NCBI RefSeq assembly: GCF_014649695.1
Contig: NZ_BMTN01000014.1
Location: 62,001-126,000, forward strand
Reading direction: 5' to 3'
DNA: 64,000 bases
Origin: Streptomyces kurssanovii
GTDB taxonomy: Bacteria > Actinomycetota > Actinomycetes > Streptomycetales > Streptomycetaceae
The position numbers and the translations under genes are program-made. The notes beneath the pieces are model-generated. The model did no database searches. It was not told the origin of the DNA and saw only the letters and a program-made list of their open reading frames with translations. Shown piece by piece: positions 35,197-44,100 of this stretch (the stretch's first letter is position 1; each line of letters opens with the position of its first letter).

Positions 35197-36735
35197 TCAG
35201 CGGTCCTTGTGTCGTGTGTGGAGGTGGCCGTCGAGGGGGAAAGCGGGAGGCGCCGCGGGCAGAACCCTGTCGAATGCGTAGCGGCATTTCTCCGCGACGC
35301 GGCACGACGCGGGATTGTCCACTTGGTGGAGGAGTTCGAGCCGTTCCAGCCCGTCGTTTCCGAACGTGTCGAAGGCCCAGCGGGTGAGGGCCTCGAGAGC
35401 TCGGGAGGCCACACCGCGTCCGCGCGCATGCGCCGTGGTCCAGTAGCCGACCTCCGCGGACGGTTTGCCGGAGGCGACCTCCTTGAGCACCACGTTGCCG
35501 ACCAGGTGACCGGCGGACGAGCCGGGATCCTTTGCGAGGACGGCGAAGGCGAACCGGGTCCCTGCGGCCCATCCCTGCTGCTGGGCCCGCACCCAGCCGG
35601 CCGCGTCGGCGTCGGTCTCCATCGCGGAGCCGGCCCATCGGCGCATGGCGGGTTCCTGATACGCCTCGACCAGCGCGGCGAGATCCCGTACGCACCACGG
35701 GCGAAGGACGAGCGAGGGAGCGGAAGGCGTCGCTTCGGCACGCAGGACGACGGCCCCGCGTCCCGATCGGTGGTCGGCGCCGGCGTGCCCGTCGGGCGTG
35801 CGGGACAGCCGGACCCGCAGGGCCTGGACGGACCATGCGAGCACCGGAGCGAGACTCTCCGGAGCCGGCCAGCCGTTGACGATCGCCAACAGCTCGAAGT
35901 ACCGCTCTCTGCGGGCGTCGTGCAGCTCCTCCAGCCATGTCAGCAGATGACGGCGGAGGCCGAGGTCGTCGGCACGGCCCAGGGCATCCGCACCATGTGC
36001 TGTGAGGGCGGCGACGACCGGATCGGCCCCCTTCGACTCGGGTCCTACCCCGCCGGCCAGGGCCGGGCCCGCGAGGTCGCGAACGGTCGCGGCGAGATCC
36101 CGGTGCGGGGTCCGGGCGCCGGTGTGGGTGTACTGGGCGGCCAGGTCCTCGGCCGGCCGGCGGACGGCGGCCCGGAATGCCGGGTCCTGGGACAGTTCGG
36201 CCAGTTCCACCCACGCCTTGATCTGCTCCGGATCGGGGTCGCCGGGCAGGTCCGGCGTCATCGACCGCATGGCACCCGCCAGGCCCGGCACGTCACCGAG
36301 GCCGCCGAAGACGGCGTCGAGGAAGTCGCCGATCAGGCGTCGCCGTCCGTCTTCGGAAAGCTGTGTCAACTTGTGCATGAGAGCTGTCTCCTCCGGGGTG
36401 GAGCCGCGTTCGGCCACCGCCATCAGCACCGCGCGCCGCATGCCCAGGGTGCGGATCCGCACAGCGAGCGCATCGGCGTGAGCCGCCGCGACGTCCGGCA
36501 GTGAGCGCTCCCGGTCCATCACCTTGCGAACGGTGGCCAGGTCGAGCCCCAGGTCGCGCAGGGTCCGCACGAGGCCGAGACGGGCGATGGCGTCGAAGCT
36601 GTAGAGGCGGTAGCCGGCCGGACTGCGTTCAGCGGGCGACACGATCCCGCGGTCCGAGTAGAACCGGATCGTCTTGACCGTGAAGCCGGTCCGCCGGGCC
36701 ACTTCGCCGATCGAGAAGAGCGCGTCGCCGTCCAT
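35197..36735 (-). CDS. MerR-family regulator fused to a GNAT acetyltransferase domain
   Basis: A 512-residue protein. Residues 6-75 are a MerR winged helix (FSIGEVARRTGFTVKTIRFYSDRG), 80-120 the dimerising helix, 125-330 a helical region I do not recognise, and 339-510 a RimJ/RimL-type GNAT domain (LVLRPWCVRDL, acetyl-CoA loop ARGRGVAS). Usual MerR proteins have 120-250 residues. The fusion suggests that one chain senses a compound and acetylates it or a related molecule. The start ATG 36735 follows a MerR-type operator. It is divergent from a lipoprotein gene. Confidence 0.9.
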   Translation of the reverse strand: MDGDALFSIGEVARRTGFTVKTIRFYSDRGIVSPAERSPAGYRLYSFDAIARLGLVRTLRDLGLDLATVRKVMDRERSLPDVAAAHADALAVRIRTLGMRRAVLMAVAERGSTPEETALMHKLTQLSEDGRRRLIGDFLDAVFGGLGDVPGLAGAMRSMTPDLPGDPDPEQIKAWVELAELSQDPAFRAAVRRPAEDLAAQYTHTGARTPHRDLAATVRDLAGPALAGGVGPESKGADPVVAALTAHGADALGRADDLGLRRHLLTWLEELHDARRERYFELLAIVNGWPAPESLAPVLAWSVQALRVRLSRTPDGHAGADHRSGRGAVVLRAEATPSAPSLVLRPWCVRDLAALVEAYQEPAMRRWAGSAMETDADAAGWVRAQQQGWAAGTRFAFAVLAKDPGSSAGHLVGNVVLKEVASGKPSAEVGYWTTAHARGRGVASRALEALTRWAFDTFGNDGLERLELLHQVDNPASCRVAEKCRYAFDRVLPAAPPAFPLDGHLHTRHKDR

Positions 36736-36749
36736 GCCCCCACCCTGAT

Positions 36750-36768
36750 GTCTCCCCCGGAAGGAGAC
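36750..36768. promoter_or_regulatory. MerR-type operator
   Basis: GTCTCC-N7-GGAGAC lies directly upstream of the MerR-GNAT gene. On that strand a TTGAGT -35-like hexamer and a CAGGGT -10-like hexamer flank it at 19-base spacing, the long spacing expected of MerR-regulated promoters. Confidence 0.65.
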
Positions 36769-36851
36769 TCAAGCTACTGGACGGGTAGGCCGCCCGTCGG
36801 TGGCAACGATCAGGCCACACCCACCCGGAGCGGGGATGAGCCTGCGGCAGC

Positions 36852-37499
36852 ATGACCGTCATGAAGCCTGCCGCGCGGCTGCCGCGCCCTCTTGTGCCCG
36901 TCACGGCCGTGGTGACCTTTGCTCTGGTCGCCTGCGGCAGCGAAACCGCCGGAGGCGGAGCCGACCGGCCCGAACTGGAGGCACGCGCGCGTGCCGCCCA
37001 AGTGGCGATCGACAACGTCTACGTCACCGAGGTGCCGGGCTACGAGGTGGCCAAGCAGTCCGTGGGCGTGCTCGGGGCCGACGGGTTCTCGGCGGTATAC
37101 GTCGAGCAGGGGACGGGGGCGCAGATACGTCTCGGTGTCGACAAGGGCTCCATGGACGCCGCGCTCTGCCCGAAGACCCCGCTCGGCGTCGGCAGCGGCG
37201 GAACGGACGGCGCTGCCGAATGCGTGGCGGACGGCGACAGTTGGTACCGCACGAGCGGCACGCAGCACGAGTACGCGACCGAGATGGACGGCCGGCTGGT
37301 GCGGCTCAACGCCGACACCGCGACCGTGGACCGCGCCACCCTCCGCAAGGCGGCCGAGGCGGCGCACGCCGCGAGCGACGCGGAGCTCGATGCCGTACTG
37401 CCTCCCGTGCCGGGCGACGCCGGGCAGCCGGTCGAACGCGGCGACCTCCCGCCGGCCGGCGACGGCGCACCGAACAACGAGGTGGGGACGAGCGGCTGA
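36852..37499 (+). CDS. putative secreted lipoprotein of unknown function
   Basis: 215 residues (or 212 from ATG 36861). The N-terminus is a lipoprotein signal with lipobox LVACGS. The mature part is acidic and Ala/Gly-rich, with a possible disulphide between Cys in DAALCPKTP and AAECVADG. No known domain is apparent. It is divergent from the MerR-GNAT gene, 116 bases away, and could be its regulated partner. No clear ribosome site. Confidence 0.72.
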   Translation: MTVMKPAARLPRPLVPVTAVVTFALVACGSETAGGGADRPELEARARAAQVAIDNVYVTEVPGYEVAKQSVGVLGADGFSAVYVEQGTGAQIRLGVDKGSMDAALCPKTPLGVGSGGTDGAAECVADGDSWYRTSGTQHEYATEMDGRLVRLNADTATVDRATLRKAAEAAHAASDAELDAVLPPVPGDAGQPVERGDLPPAGDGAPNNEVGTSG

Positions 37500-37890
37500 A
37501 CCGGGCTCCGTCTGACGGGGAACGTGCCGGCAGAGGGCCGCACATCGCCCAAGGGGCACGCGGGTTCGCCCGGTACGGCTGAGGCCAAATTGCCTCACGC
37601 AGTGATCCACAGGGCACTCTCTGGTGGATCGCGGTGTGCGACATGATGCCGACAAGCGCACGGCCGGGAACAGCGTGGGGGGCCACGTGGTGAACCACCC
37701 CCACGGCATGAGGCAGCTCCCCATTGACGACCGTGGACGGGACGCGCCCGGCCCCCGGTGGTGGTCGGGCGAGCGCAGCGCCTGGCTTCCTGAGCCCCCT
37801 CTTAGCCTCACCTTAAAGGCGCCATAAGGATGGCCGTCACCCCCCGCCAGCAGGCGATTTCGACGTTCCGAGCGGCTAACTTGCAGATTG
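37500..37890. other. gene-poor leader region before the LPMO gene
   Basis: This 391-base stretch (496 bases in all up to the LPMO start) has no confident gene. It contains two small hairpins, GAGGC-N6-GCCTC at 37581-37596 and GATCCAC...GTGGATC at 37604-37630, and one doubtful 46-codon ORF at 37687. The AT content rises near 37800-37890, where the LPMO promoter is likely. Confidence 0.5.
37687..37827 (+). CDS. doubtful small ORF
   Basis: A 46-codon frame from GTG with a GGGGGG stretch four bases upstream; it reads VNHPHGMRQLPIDDRGRD and ends LSLTLKAP, with one TTA codon. No domain is visible. Listed because it fills an otherwise empty region and has a plausible start; it may be a gene remnant or not coding. 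Confidence 0.22.
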   Translation: MVNHPHGMRQLPIDDRGRDAPGPRWWSGERSAWLPEPPLSLTLKAP

Positions 37891-37960
37891 CCGGGGCCGG
37901 TTCGAGCAGTCGGTGCCGTAGTCCGCGGGGGGCCGCGCCGCCTGCTCGAACCGGCCCCGG
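37891..37960 (+). promoter_or_regulatory. long hairpin in the LPMO 5' leader
   Basis: A perfect 19-base inverted repeat, CCGGGGCCGGTTCGAGCAG at 37891-37909 and its complement at 37942-37960, encloses 32 bases and ends 35 bases before the LPMO start. It may be an attenuator or a stabilising 5' structure; with no upstream gene in this direction a simple terminator is less likely. Confidence 0.7.
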
Positions 37961-37995
37961 TGTCCCCCCATAGCCGCCTTAAGGAGAACGTCCCC

Positions 37996-39021
37996 ATGAC
38001 CGCTCGCCGCAAGGTCACCACGGTCGCCGCGCTCGGCCTCGCGCCGCTCGCCCTCGCCGGTCTCGCCACGGCGCCGGCGTCCGCCCACGGATCGATGACG
38101 GACCCGGTCAGCCGGATCTCCGCCTGTTTCGCGGAGGGGCCGGAGAGCCCGGACTCGGCGGCGTGCAAGGCGCTGGTCGCGGCGGGAGGGACGCAGCCGC
38201 TGTACGACTGGAACGAGGTCAACATCGCCAACGCGGCGGGGAACCACAAGCAGTTGATACCGGACGGCAAGCTGTGCAGCGCGGGCCGTGACAAGTACAA
38301 GGGCCTCGATCTGCCGCGCGCCGACTGGCCGTCCTCGCCGCTCGCCTCCGGCAACCACACCTTCCGCTACAAGGCGACCGCGCCGCACAAGGGCACCTTC
38401 GAGCTGTATCTGACCAAGGACGGCTACGACCCCACGAAGCCGCTCACGTGGTCGGACCTGGAGGACAAGCCGTTCGCGAAGGTCACGAACCCCAAGCTGG
38501 AGAACGGCGCCTACGTCTTCGACGGCATCGTGCCGAACAAGTCGGGCCGGCACCTGGTGTATTCGATCTGGCAGCGCTCGGACTCCCCCGAGGCCTTCTA
38601 CACCTGCTCCGACGTGGTCTTCGGCAAGGACAACGGTGGCGGCGCGGCGGCCCCCGCCGCGAGTGCGCCCTCCGAGCAGGACATCGAGAAGGGTGCGGAC
38701 AAGTCCACGGTCGACCACGGCGGTCACGGCGGTGACGACCACGGCGACCAGGCGGGCACAGGCGCAGGCGCGGGCGCAGAGGCCGGGAAGCCTGCTGAGC
38801 AGCCGGCGGAGAACGCCCCGGAGGCGAAGGGCGCCGACGAGCCCGCGGCCGCCCCGGCCACCCCGGAGACGTCGGACGAGAATCTCGCGGCGACAGGTGG
38901 CGACAGCAGCACCACCTACATGGCGATCGGCGGTGCGGCGGCGCTCGCGGTCGGCGCGGCGGCGTTGTTCGGGCTCGGCCGGCGGAGGACCGTGACGCCG
39001 GGCGGACGTCACAGCCGCTGA
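37996..39021 (+). CDS. wall-anchored AA10 lytic polysaccharide monooxygenase with LAXTG signal
   Basis: A 341-residue secreted copper enzyme. The 30-residue signal ends ASA, leaving His31 as the mature N-terminus; with His131 in ATAPHKG it forms the copper histidine brace. The catalytic domain (31-225) resembles chitin/cellulose-active AA10 proteins. A 70-residue Ala/Glu/Asp/His-rich linker follows, then LAATG (297-301), a membrane helix and an Arg-rich tail, a class E sortase signal. It would cleave chitin- or cellulose-like polymers while tethered to the cell wall, perhaps remodelling the organism's own glycan coat. AAGGAG precedes ATG 37996. Confidence 0.95.
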   Translation: MTARRKVTTVAALGLAPLALAGLATAPASAHGSMTDPVSRISACFAEGPESPDSAACKALVAAGGTQPLYDWNEVNIANAAGNHKQLIPDGKLCSAGRDKYKGLDLPRADWPSSPLASGNHTFRYKATAPHKGTFELYLTKDGYDPTKPLTWSDLEDKPFAKVTNPKLENGAYVFDGIVPNKSGRHLVYSIWQRSDSPEAFYTCSDVVFGKDNGGGAAAPAASAPSEQDIEKGADKSTVDHGGHGGDDHGDQAGTGAGAGAEAGKPAEQPAENAPEAKGADEPAAAPATPETSDENLAATGGDSSTTYMAIGGAAALAVGAAALFGLGRRRTVTPGGRHSR

Positions 39022-39036
39022 GTGCGACACGGCGAG

Positions 39037-39076
39037 GCTGCCGCCCGTGCCCGGGGTCCGGGGCACGGGCGGCAGC
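39037..39076. terminator. bidirectional hairpin terminator between LPMO and lipase genes
   Basis: Arms GCTGCCGCCCGTGCCC and GGGCACGGGCGGCAGC (16 bases, perfect) with an eight-base loop between two convergent genes. Confidence 0.9.
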
Positions 39077-39094
39077 CCTTTGACGTGCGCCGGG

Positions 39095-39964
39095 TCAGCC
39101 GAAGACGGAAGCGCAGGTGGTGGGTCTCGCGTGTGCCGGGTCGAGCGCGTTGGCCACCTCGTGGTAGGCGATCAGGTCGAACACGCCGATCGCGACGTGC
39201 TCCGACAGGTCGAGTGGGCAGAGGTCCTGGAGCAGTACGTTGCGGACGTTCGCCCCACTGAGGTACTGCGACCGCCAGGGGGTCACCACCTCGTCGTAGC
39301 GGGTGGCGATGACCGTGTAGCGCACACCGGGCACGGTGTCGCCGTCCGCGTTGAGCTTGGTGAGGAAGGCGGATCCGGTGACCTGGTCGGCGAGGGCCGG
39401 GGTGTGCCGGCCGAGCAGGTCCGCCGCGCCGGGGAAGTACGGCAGCAGCTTGGTGAAGCCGTTCAGGGTGGTGCCGTGGTTGCTGGGGGCGATGCCGACG
39501 AGGGCGTTCACCTTGGCGGCCCCGCCCAGGAACTTGAGGTAGTAGCGGGGCATCATGCCGCCCTGGGAGTGTCCGACGATGTCGGCCTTGGGCGCGCCGG
39601 TGGCGGCGAGCACCTTGTCGACATAGGCGTCGAGTTGCTCCGCCGACCTGTCGATGGGCCCGAGGCCGTGGAAGAAGGGCACGCCGGGGAGTTGCCCGTA
39701 GTCGAGGGAGAAGACGCAGTAGCCGCGCTTCACCAGGTACGGGGCGAGGACGAGCCAGTTGTCGACGGAGTTCCCGAGGGTTCCGTGGACGAGGACGACG
39801 GGGCGGGGATGGGCGGCGGAGGGCTTGCAGTCGTAGTCGTTCCAGCCACTGCCGGTGGCGGCAGTGGTGGGTTCCGCGGTGGCGGTGGCGGCCGGGGTGA
39901 GGGCGACGGCCACTGCGAGCATGAGGGCTGACAGTGGTCTGAGCGCACGTTTCCAAGGCAGCAT
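39095..39964 (-). CDS. secreted triacylglycerol lipase/esterase (alpha/beta hydrolase, lipase class 2 type)
   Basis: A 289-residue secreted hydrolase: signal peptide of about 30 residues ending TATAEP, oxyanion-hole motif VLVHGTLGN, nucleophile GHSQGGMM, and a C-terminal SEHVAIG His region. Cysteines at the mature N-terminus (YDCKPS) and near the end (LCPLD, TTCASVFG) could form disulphides. It hydrolyses esters outside the cell. It stands alone, with a 190-base spacer before the next gene in the same direction. Confidence 0.92.
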   Translation of the reverse strand: MLPWKRALRPLSALMLAVAVALTPAATATAEPTTAATGSGWNDYDCKPSAAHPRPVVLVHGTLGNSVDNWLVLAPYLVKRGYCVFSLDYGQLPGVPFFHGLGPIDRSAEQLDAYVDKVLAATGAPKADIVGHSQGGMMPRYYLKFLGGAAKVNALVGIAPSNHGTTLNGFTKLLPYFPGAADLLGRHTPALADQVTGSAFLTKLNADGDTVPGVRYTVIATRYDEVVTPWRSQYLSGANVRNVLLQDLCPLDLSEHVAIGVFDLIAYHEVANALDPAHARPTTCASVFG

Positions 39965-40156
39965 CGATCTGTCTCCTTGCGGCTCAAGGGAGTTGCGATG
40001 GCTGGATTCGCTGTGCTCACGTCAACTTACGGGCGGGTAACCAGAAGTGGGAAGTTACGCGTCGGTAAAAACTGCCCCTTCTTGCGGAGCGGATCTGCTA
40101 TGACCGGCTCCGCGAGGTGGGACGCCGGGCAGCTGCCCGGCAGGCGGCCGTCCGGC

Positions 40157-41122
40157 CTACGCCGCCAGCGATCCCGGTACGACCGCCCCGGGACCGAACT
40201 TCGCGCGGGCCCGGTCCGCGACCTCCTCGATCCGGCGCGCCCGCTCGTCGGCAGGGTCGAACGTCAGCTGCCGCGCGGCCCGTTCGGCCGCCGTCAGGTC
40301 CTCGGCACGCAGCGACAGCCCCCGCACCCTGGCCCGCTGAAGCCCGAGCGCCTGATGGAGCGTGTACGCGGCGTCGGCGAGCGCCGCCGAGTGTGCGGTC
40401 GGCTCCCGCAGGGTGCGGGTCCGGGTGGTCGTGGACCGGTCGGCATAGCGCACTGTGAGCGTCAGGGACCTGCAGACCTGATGCTCGCCCCGCATCCGCG
40501 ACCCCAGCTCCTCCGTGAGCGAGAGCAGCGCCCGCCGGTGCTCGGCCTGATCCAACTCGTCCAGGTCGAAGGCCCGTTCGGCGGCCATCGAGCGCGAGAG
40601 GGCGTTGGGGACGACCGCCGTACGGTCGATGCCGCGGGCCCGTTCCCACACCTCGCGCCCGGCCCGCGCGCCCAGGATCCGCTGGATCACGGCGAGCGGC
40701 GCCCCGGCGACACGGCCGGCGGAGTCGAGACCGTACGCACACAGGGTGCGGGCGGTCACCGGCCCCACCCCGTCGAGCGCGGCGGCCGGCTTGTCGGCGA
40801 GGAAGGCCGCGGTCTCCCCCTCCGTCACCACCAGGGTCGTGCCCGGCACCGCCTCGCGCGCGGCCATCCTGGCGATCATGGGTACGGGGCCGGCGCCGAT
40901 GACGCAGTCCACGCCGCAGTGCGCGAGCGCCCGCACCCGCAGCAGGGAGGCGAGCTGCGCCGCGTCCCGCCCGAAGTACCGCTCCGCGCCCCGGACGTCG
41001 ACGAGCGCGGCGTCCGGCGGCAGCGCCTGCACGACGGGGCTGATGTCCTCCGCCACGGCGAGCAGCGCGGGCAGCGCCGCCTCGTTCATGGGCGACAGCA
41101 GGAAACGCACGTAGAGGATCAT
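40157..41122 (-). CDS. Y-family polymerase-like protein, ImuB-type
   Basis: A 321-residue Y-family relative starting MILYVRFLLSPM at ATG 41122. The palm aspartate motif (DMDAFFAS in DinB) and the SIDE motif are not conserved: the equivalents read LYVRFLLSPM and ALPPDAALVDV. The HhH thumb region GVGPVTARTLCAYGL remains. Lack of catalytic carboxylates and coupling to dnaE2 (ATGA overlap) point to an ImuB-like accessory that brings DnaE2 to the replication clamp. No QLxLF-like clamp motif is obvious at the C-terminus. It is second in an SOS-type operon. Confidence 0.85.
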   Translation of the reverse strand: MILYVRFLLSPMNEAALPALLAVAEDISPVVQALPPDAALVDVRGAERYFGRDAAQLASLLRVRALAHCGVDCVIGAGPVPMIARMAAREAVPGTTLVVTEGETAAFLADKPAAALDGVGPVTARTLCAYGLDSAGRVAGAPLAVIQRILGARAGREVWERARGIDRTAVVPNALSRSMAAERAFDLDELDQAEHRRALLSLTEELGSRMRGEHQVCRSLTLTVRYADRSTTTRTRTLREPTAHSAALADAAYTLHQALGLQRARVRGLSLRAEDLTAAERAARQLTFDPADERARRIEEVADRARAKFGPGAVVPGSLAA

Positions 41123-44100
41123 CCGGCACTCCCGGGACTCTGATGCCACAACTTCCTTCCGCCCGCGGCCGCTTCACCGGCAGGCTTGAGATCCGCCCAG
41201 GGGTTGAGCTCGTAGCCCGTCGGCAGCTGGATCCGACGGCCGTTGTCGGACCCGGCCTCGCCGTCCGGCTCCGGCGCCGGGGCGGCCAGCCGGGCGGCGA
41301 CCGCGTCGAGGCCGCCGGTGCGCCGCAGCTCCACCAGCTCCGCCAGGTTCCAGGCGGCCGAGCCGACCACGCTGAGGCTGCGGGGTCCGCGCCGCTGCAC
41401 CACACCGCGCACCAGCAGCAGCCAGGAGTGGAAGACGGTATGGGCACAGGAGGCGTGGCTGTCGTCGAAGAAGGCGAGGTCCACCAGGCCGGTGCCGTCG
41501 TCGAGCGTGGTGAAGATGACCCGCTTGCCGGAACGGATCGGCGGTGTCTGGGTGGCCGCCTTGGCGCCCGCGACGAGCACCGTCCGCCCGTGGGGGGCAT
41601 CGCGCAGCCGCTGCGCGGAGAGCACGCCGAGCTCGGCCAGGAAGGCATGGTGATCCGCCATCAGATGGCGGGAGGCGTCCATGCCGAGCACGCCCAGCTC
41701 TGCGCTGAGGCGTTCGGCGTCCCCCAGGTCGGGCAGCCCGACCGGTGCGGTCTTCTGCCCCTGGGCCAGCGGGAGCTGGCTGCCGTAGGACGCGGCGCCA
41801 CGCTGGGTGCGGTGCAGTTCGGCGATGTGCAGCAGCAGATCGCGGCGGTTGGCGCCGAAGGCGTCGAGCGCGCCGACCTGGGCCAGCCGCTCGGCGACCG
41901 GCCGCGAGGGGCAGGCCCGCTGCCAGAAGTCCAGCAGCGAGGAGTACGGCTGCCCCGCCTCGATGCGCGCCGCCTCCGCCTCGCTGATGCCATGGACGTC
42001 AAAGAGCGCGAGCCGCAGCCCCCAGCGGCCTTGCCCAGGAGGTGAGCCGGCGGCAGTGCCGGAACCCGGACCGGAGCCAGGATCGGAACCCGGACCGGAA
42101 CCCGGACCCGACCCAGGACGGGCGCCGCGACCGGGGCCGGGAACGGCCCCCGTACCGGCACGGAACGACTCACCATCAGACACCAGTTCGATTCGGTGGG
42201 CGACCGCGGACCGGTTCACATCCAGCGGCAGCACCGGCACCCCGCGCCGGCGCGCGTCCGCCAGCAGCAGCCGCTTCGGATACATCCCGGGGTCGTGGGT
42301 GAGCAGCCCGGCGTAGAAGGCCGCCGGATGGTGCGCCTTGAGCCAGGCCGACTGGTACGTGGGCACGGCGAACGCGACCGCGTGCGCCTTGCAGAAGCCG
42401 TACGACCCGAAGGCCTCGATGATCTCCCAGGTCCGGCCGATCACCTCGGGCGCGTAGCCCTTGGCCCCGGCGTTCCGCGCGAACCAGGACTTGATCTTCC
42501 CCTGCGACTCGGGGTCGGAGAGACCGCGCCGCACCCGGTCGGCCTCGTCCCGGCCGCAGCCGGTCATGATGTCCAGGATCTCGATGATCTGCTCATGGAA
42601 GACGACCACTCCGTACGTCTCCCGCAGCGGCCCTTCCAGGTCGGGGTGCGGATAGCGGGCGGGTGCCCGGCCGTGCCTGGCCTCGATGAACGGCCGCACC
42701 ATGTCGGCCGCGACCGGTCCCGGACGGAACAGCGAGATGTCGACGACCAGGTCGCCGAAGGTCTCCGGCTGCAGCCGCCCCACCAGGTCGCGCTGACCGG
42801 GCGACTCGATCTGGAAGCAGCCCAGCGTCTCGGTCGACTTGATGAGCCGGTAGGTGGCCGGGTCGCCCGGCGGCACGGCGTCGACGTCGACCTCCTCGCC
42901 GGTGGCCCTGCGCACCTCGGCGACCGCGTGCGCCATCGCCGACTGCATCCGCACCCCGAGGACGTCGAGCTTGAGCAGCCCGAGCTCCTCCACGTCGTCC
43001 TTGTCGAACTGGGACATGGGGAAGCCCTCGCCGCTGGTCGGCATCACCGGTGTGCGGGTGAGCAGCGAGGCGTCGGAGAGCAGCACGCCGCACGGGTGCA
43101 TGGCGACCCCGCGCGGCAGCGCGTCCAGCGCCTCGACCAGCTCCCACATCCGTTCCCGTCGCTTCGGCTCCCTTGCCACCTCCCGCAGTTCCGGCAGCTC
43201 GGCCAGGGCCGCGCGGGCGTCGCGGGCCCGGATGTGCGGAAAGGACTTGGCGAGTTTGTCGATCTCCGCCGGGTCCATGGACAGGGCGGCGCCCACGTCC
43301 CGGATCGCGTGCCGGACCCGGTAGGTCTCCGGCATGGCGACGGTCGCGACCCGCTCCTCGCCGAAGCGGCCGATGATCTCCCGGTAGACCTCGAGCCTGC
43401 GGGCGGACTCCACATCGATGTCGATGTCGGGCAGGACACGCCGCCGTTTGGACAGGAAGCGCTCCATCAGCAGCCCGTGCTCGACCGGGTCGGCGTGCGC
43501 GATGCCGAGGAGATGGTTGACCAGGGAGCCGGCTCCGGAACCGCGCGCCGCGACCCTGATGCCCATGCCCTTCACGTCGTCCACCACCCGAGCAACCGTC
43601 AGGAAGTAGGAGGCGAAACCATGGTGGGCGATGATGTCCAGTTCGTGGTGCATCCGCTCCCAGTACTCGCGCCGCCCGTCGTAGCCGCGCAGCACCATTC
43701 CGGCGGCGGCCCGGGAGGCCAGCACCCGCTGCGCGGTGCGGTACTCGGCGCCGACGAGGGCCGGCTCCGGGAAGTGGACGCTGCCGATCCCGAGATCGTC
43801 CTCGGGGTCGACCAGGCATTCGGCGGCCGTCTCCTCCGTCACGGCGAGCAGCCGGTGCGCGAGCTCGCGCCGGAAGCCGGCGGCCTCCGCGACCCGGGCG
43901 GCGAGGGCGGCCATCGCCGCCGGGTCCTTCAGCCAGCGTTCACCGCTGTCGAGGCCCTTGCGCGGGTCGACCGGCACCAGGCGGCGCGCGGCGTCGAGGA
44001 CGTCGGCGACCGGGCCCTGGCCGGGGTCGGCGTAGCGGACGGCGTTGGTCAGCACGGGCCGTACGCCCTGTTCGGCGGCGAGGCCGAGGGTACGAGCCGC

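Noticed and set aside
37828-37972. 47-codon frame from ATG 37828 running through the LPMO leader hairpin
   Set aside because: AAGG abuts the ATG with no spacing and most of the frame is the inverted repeat; better explained as 5' leader.
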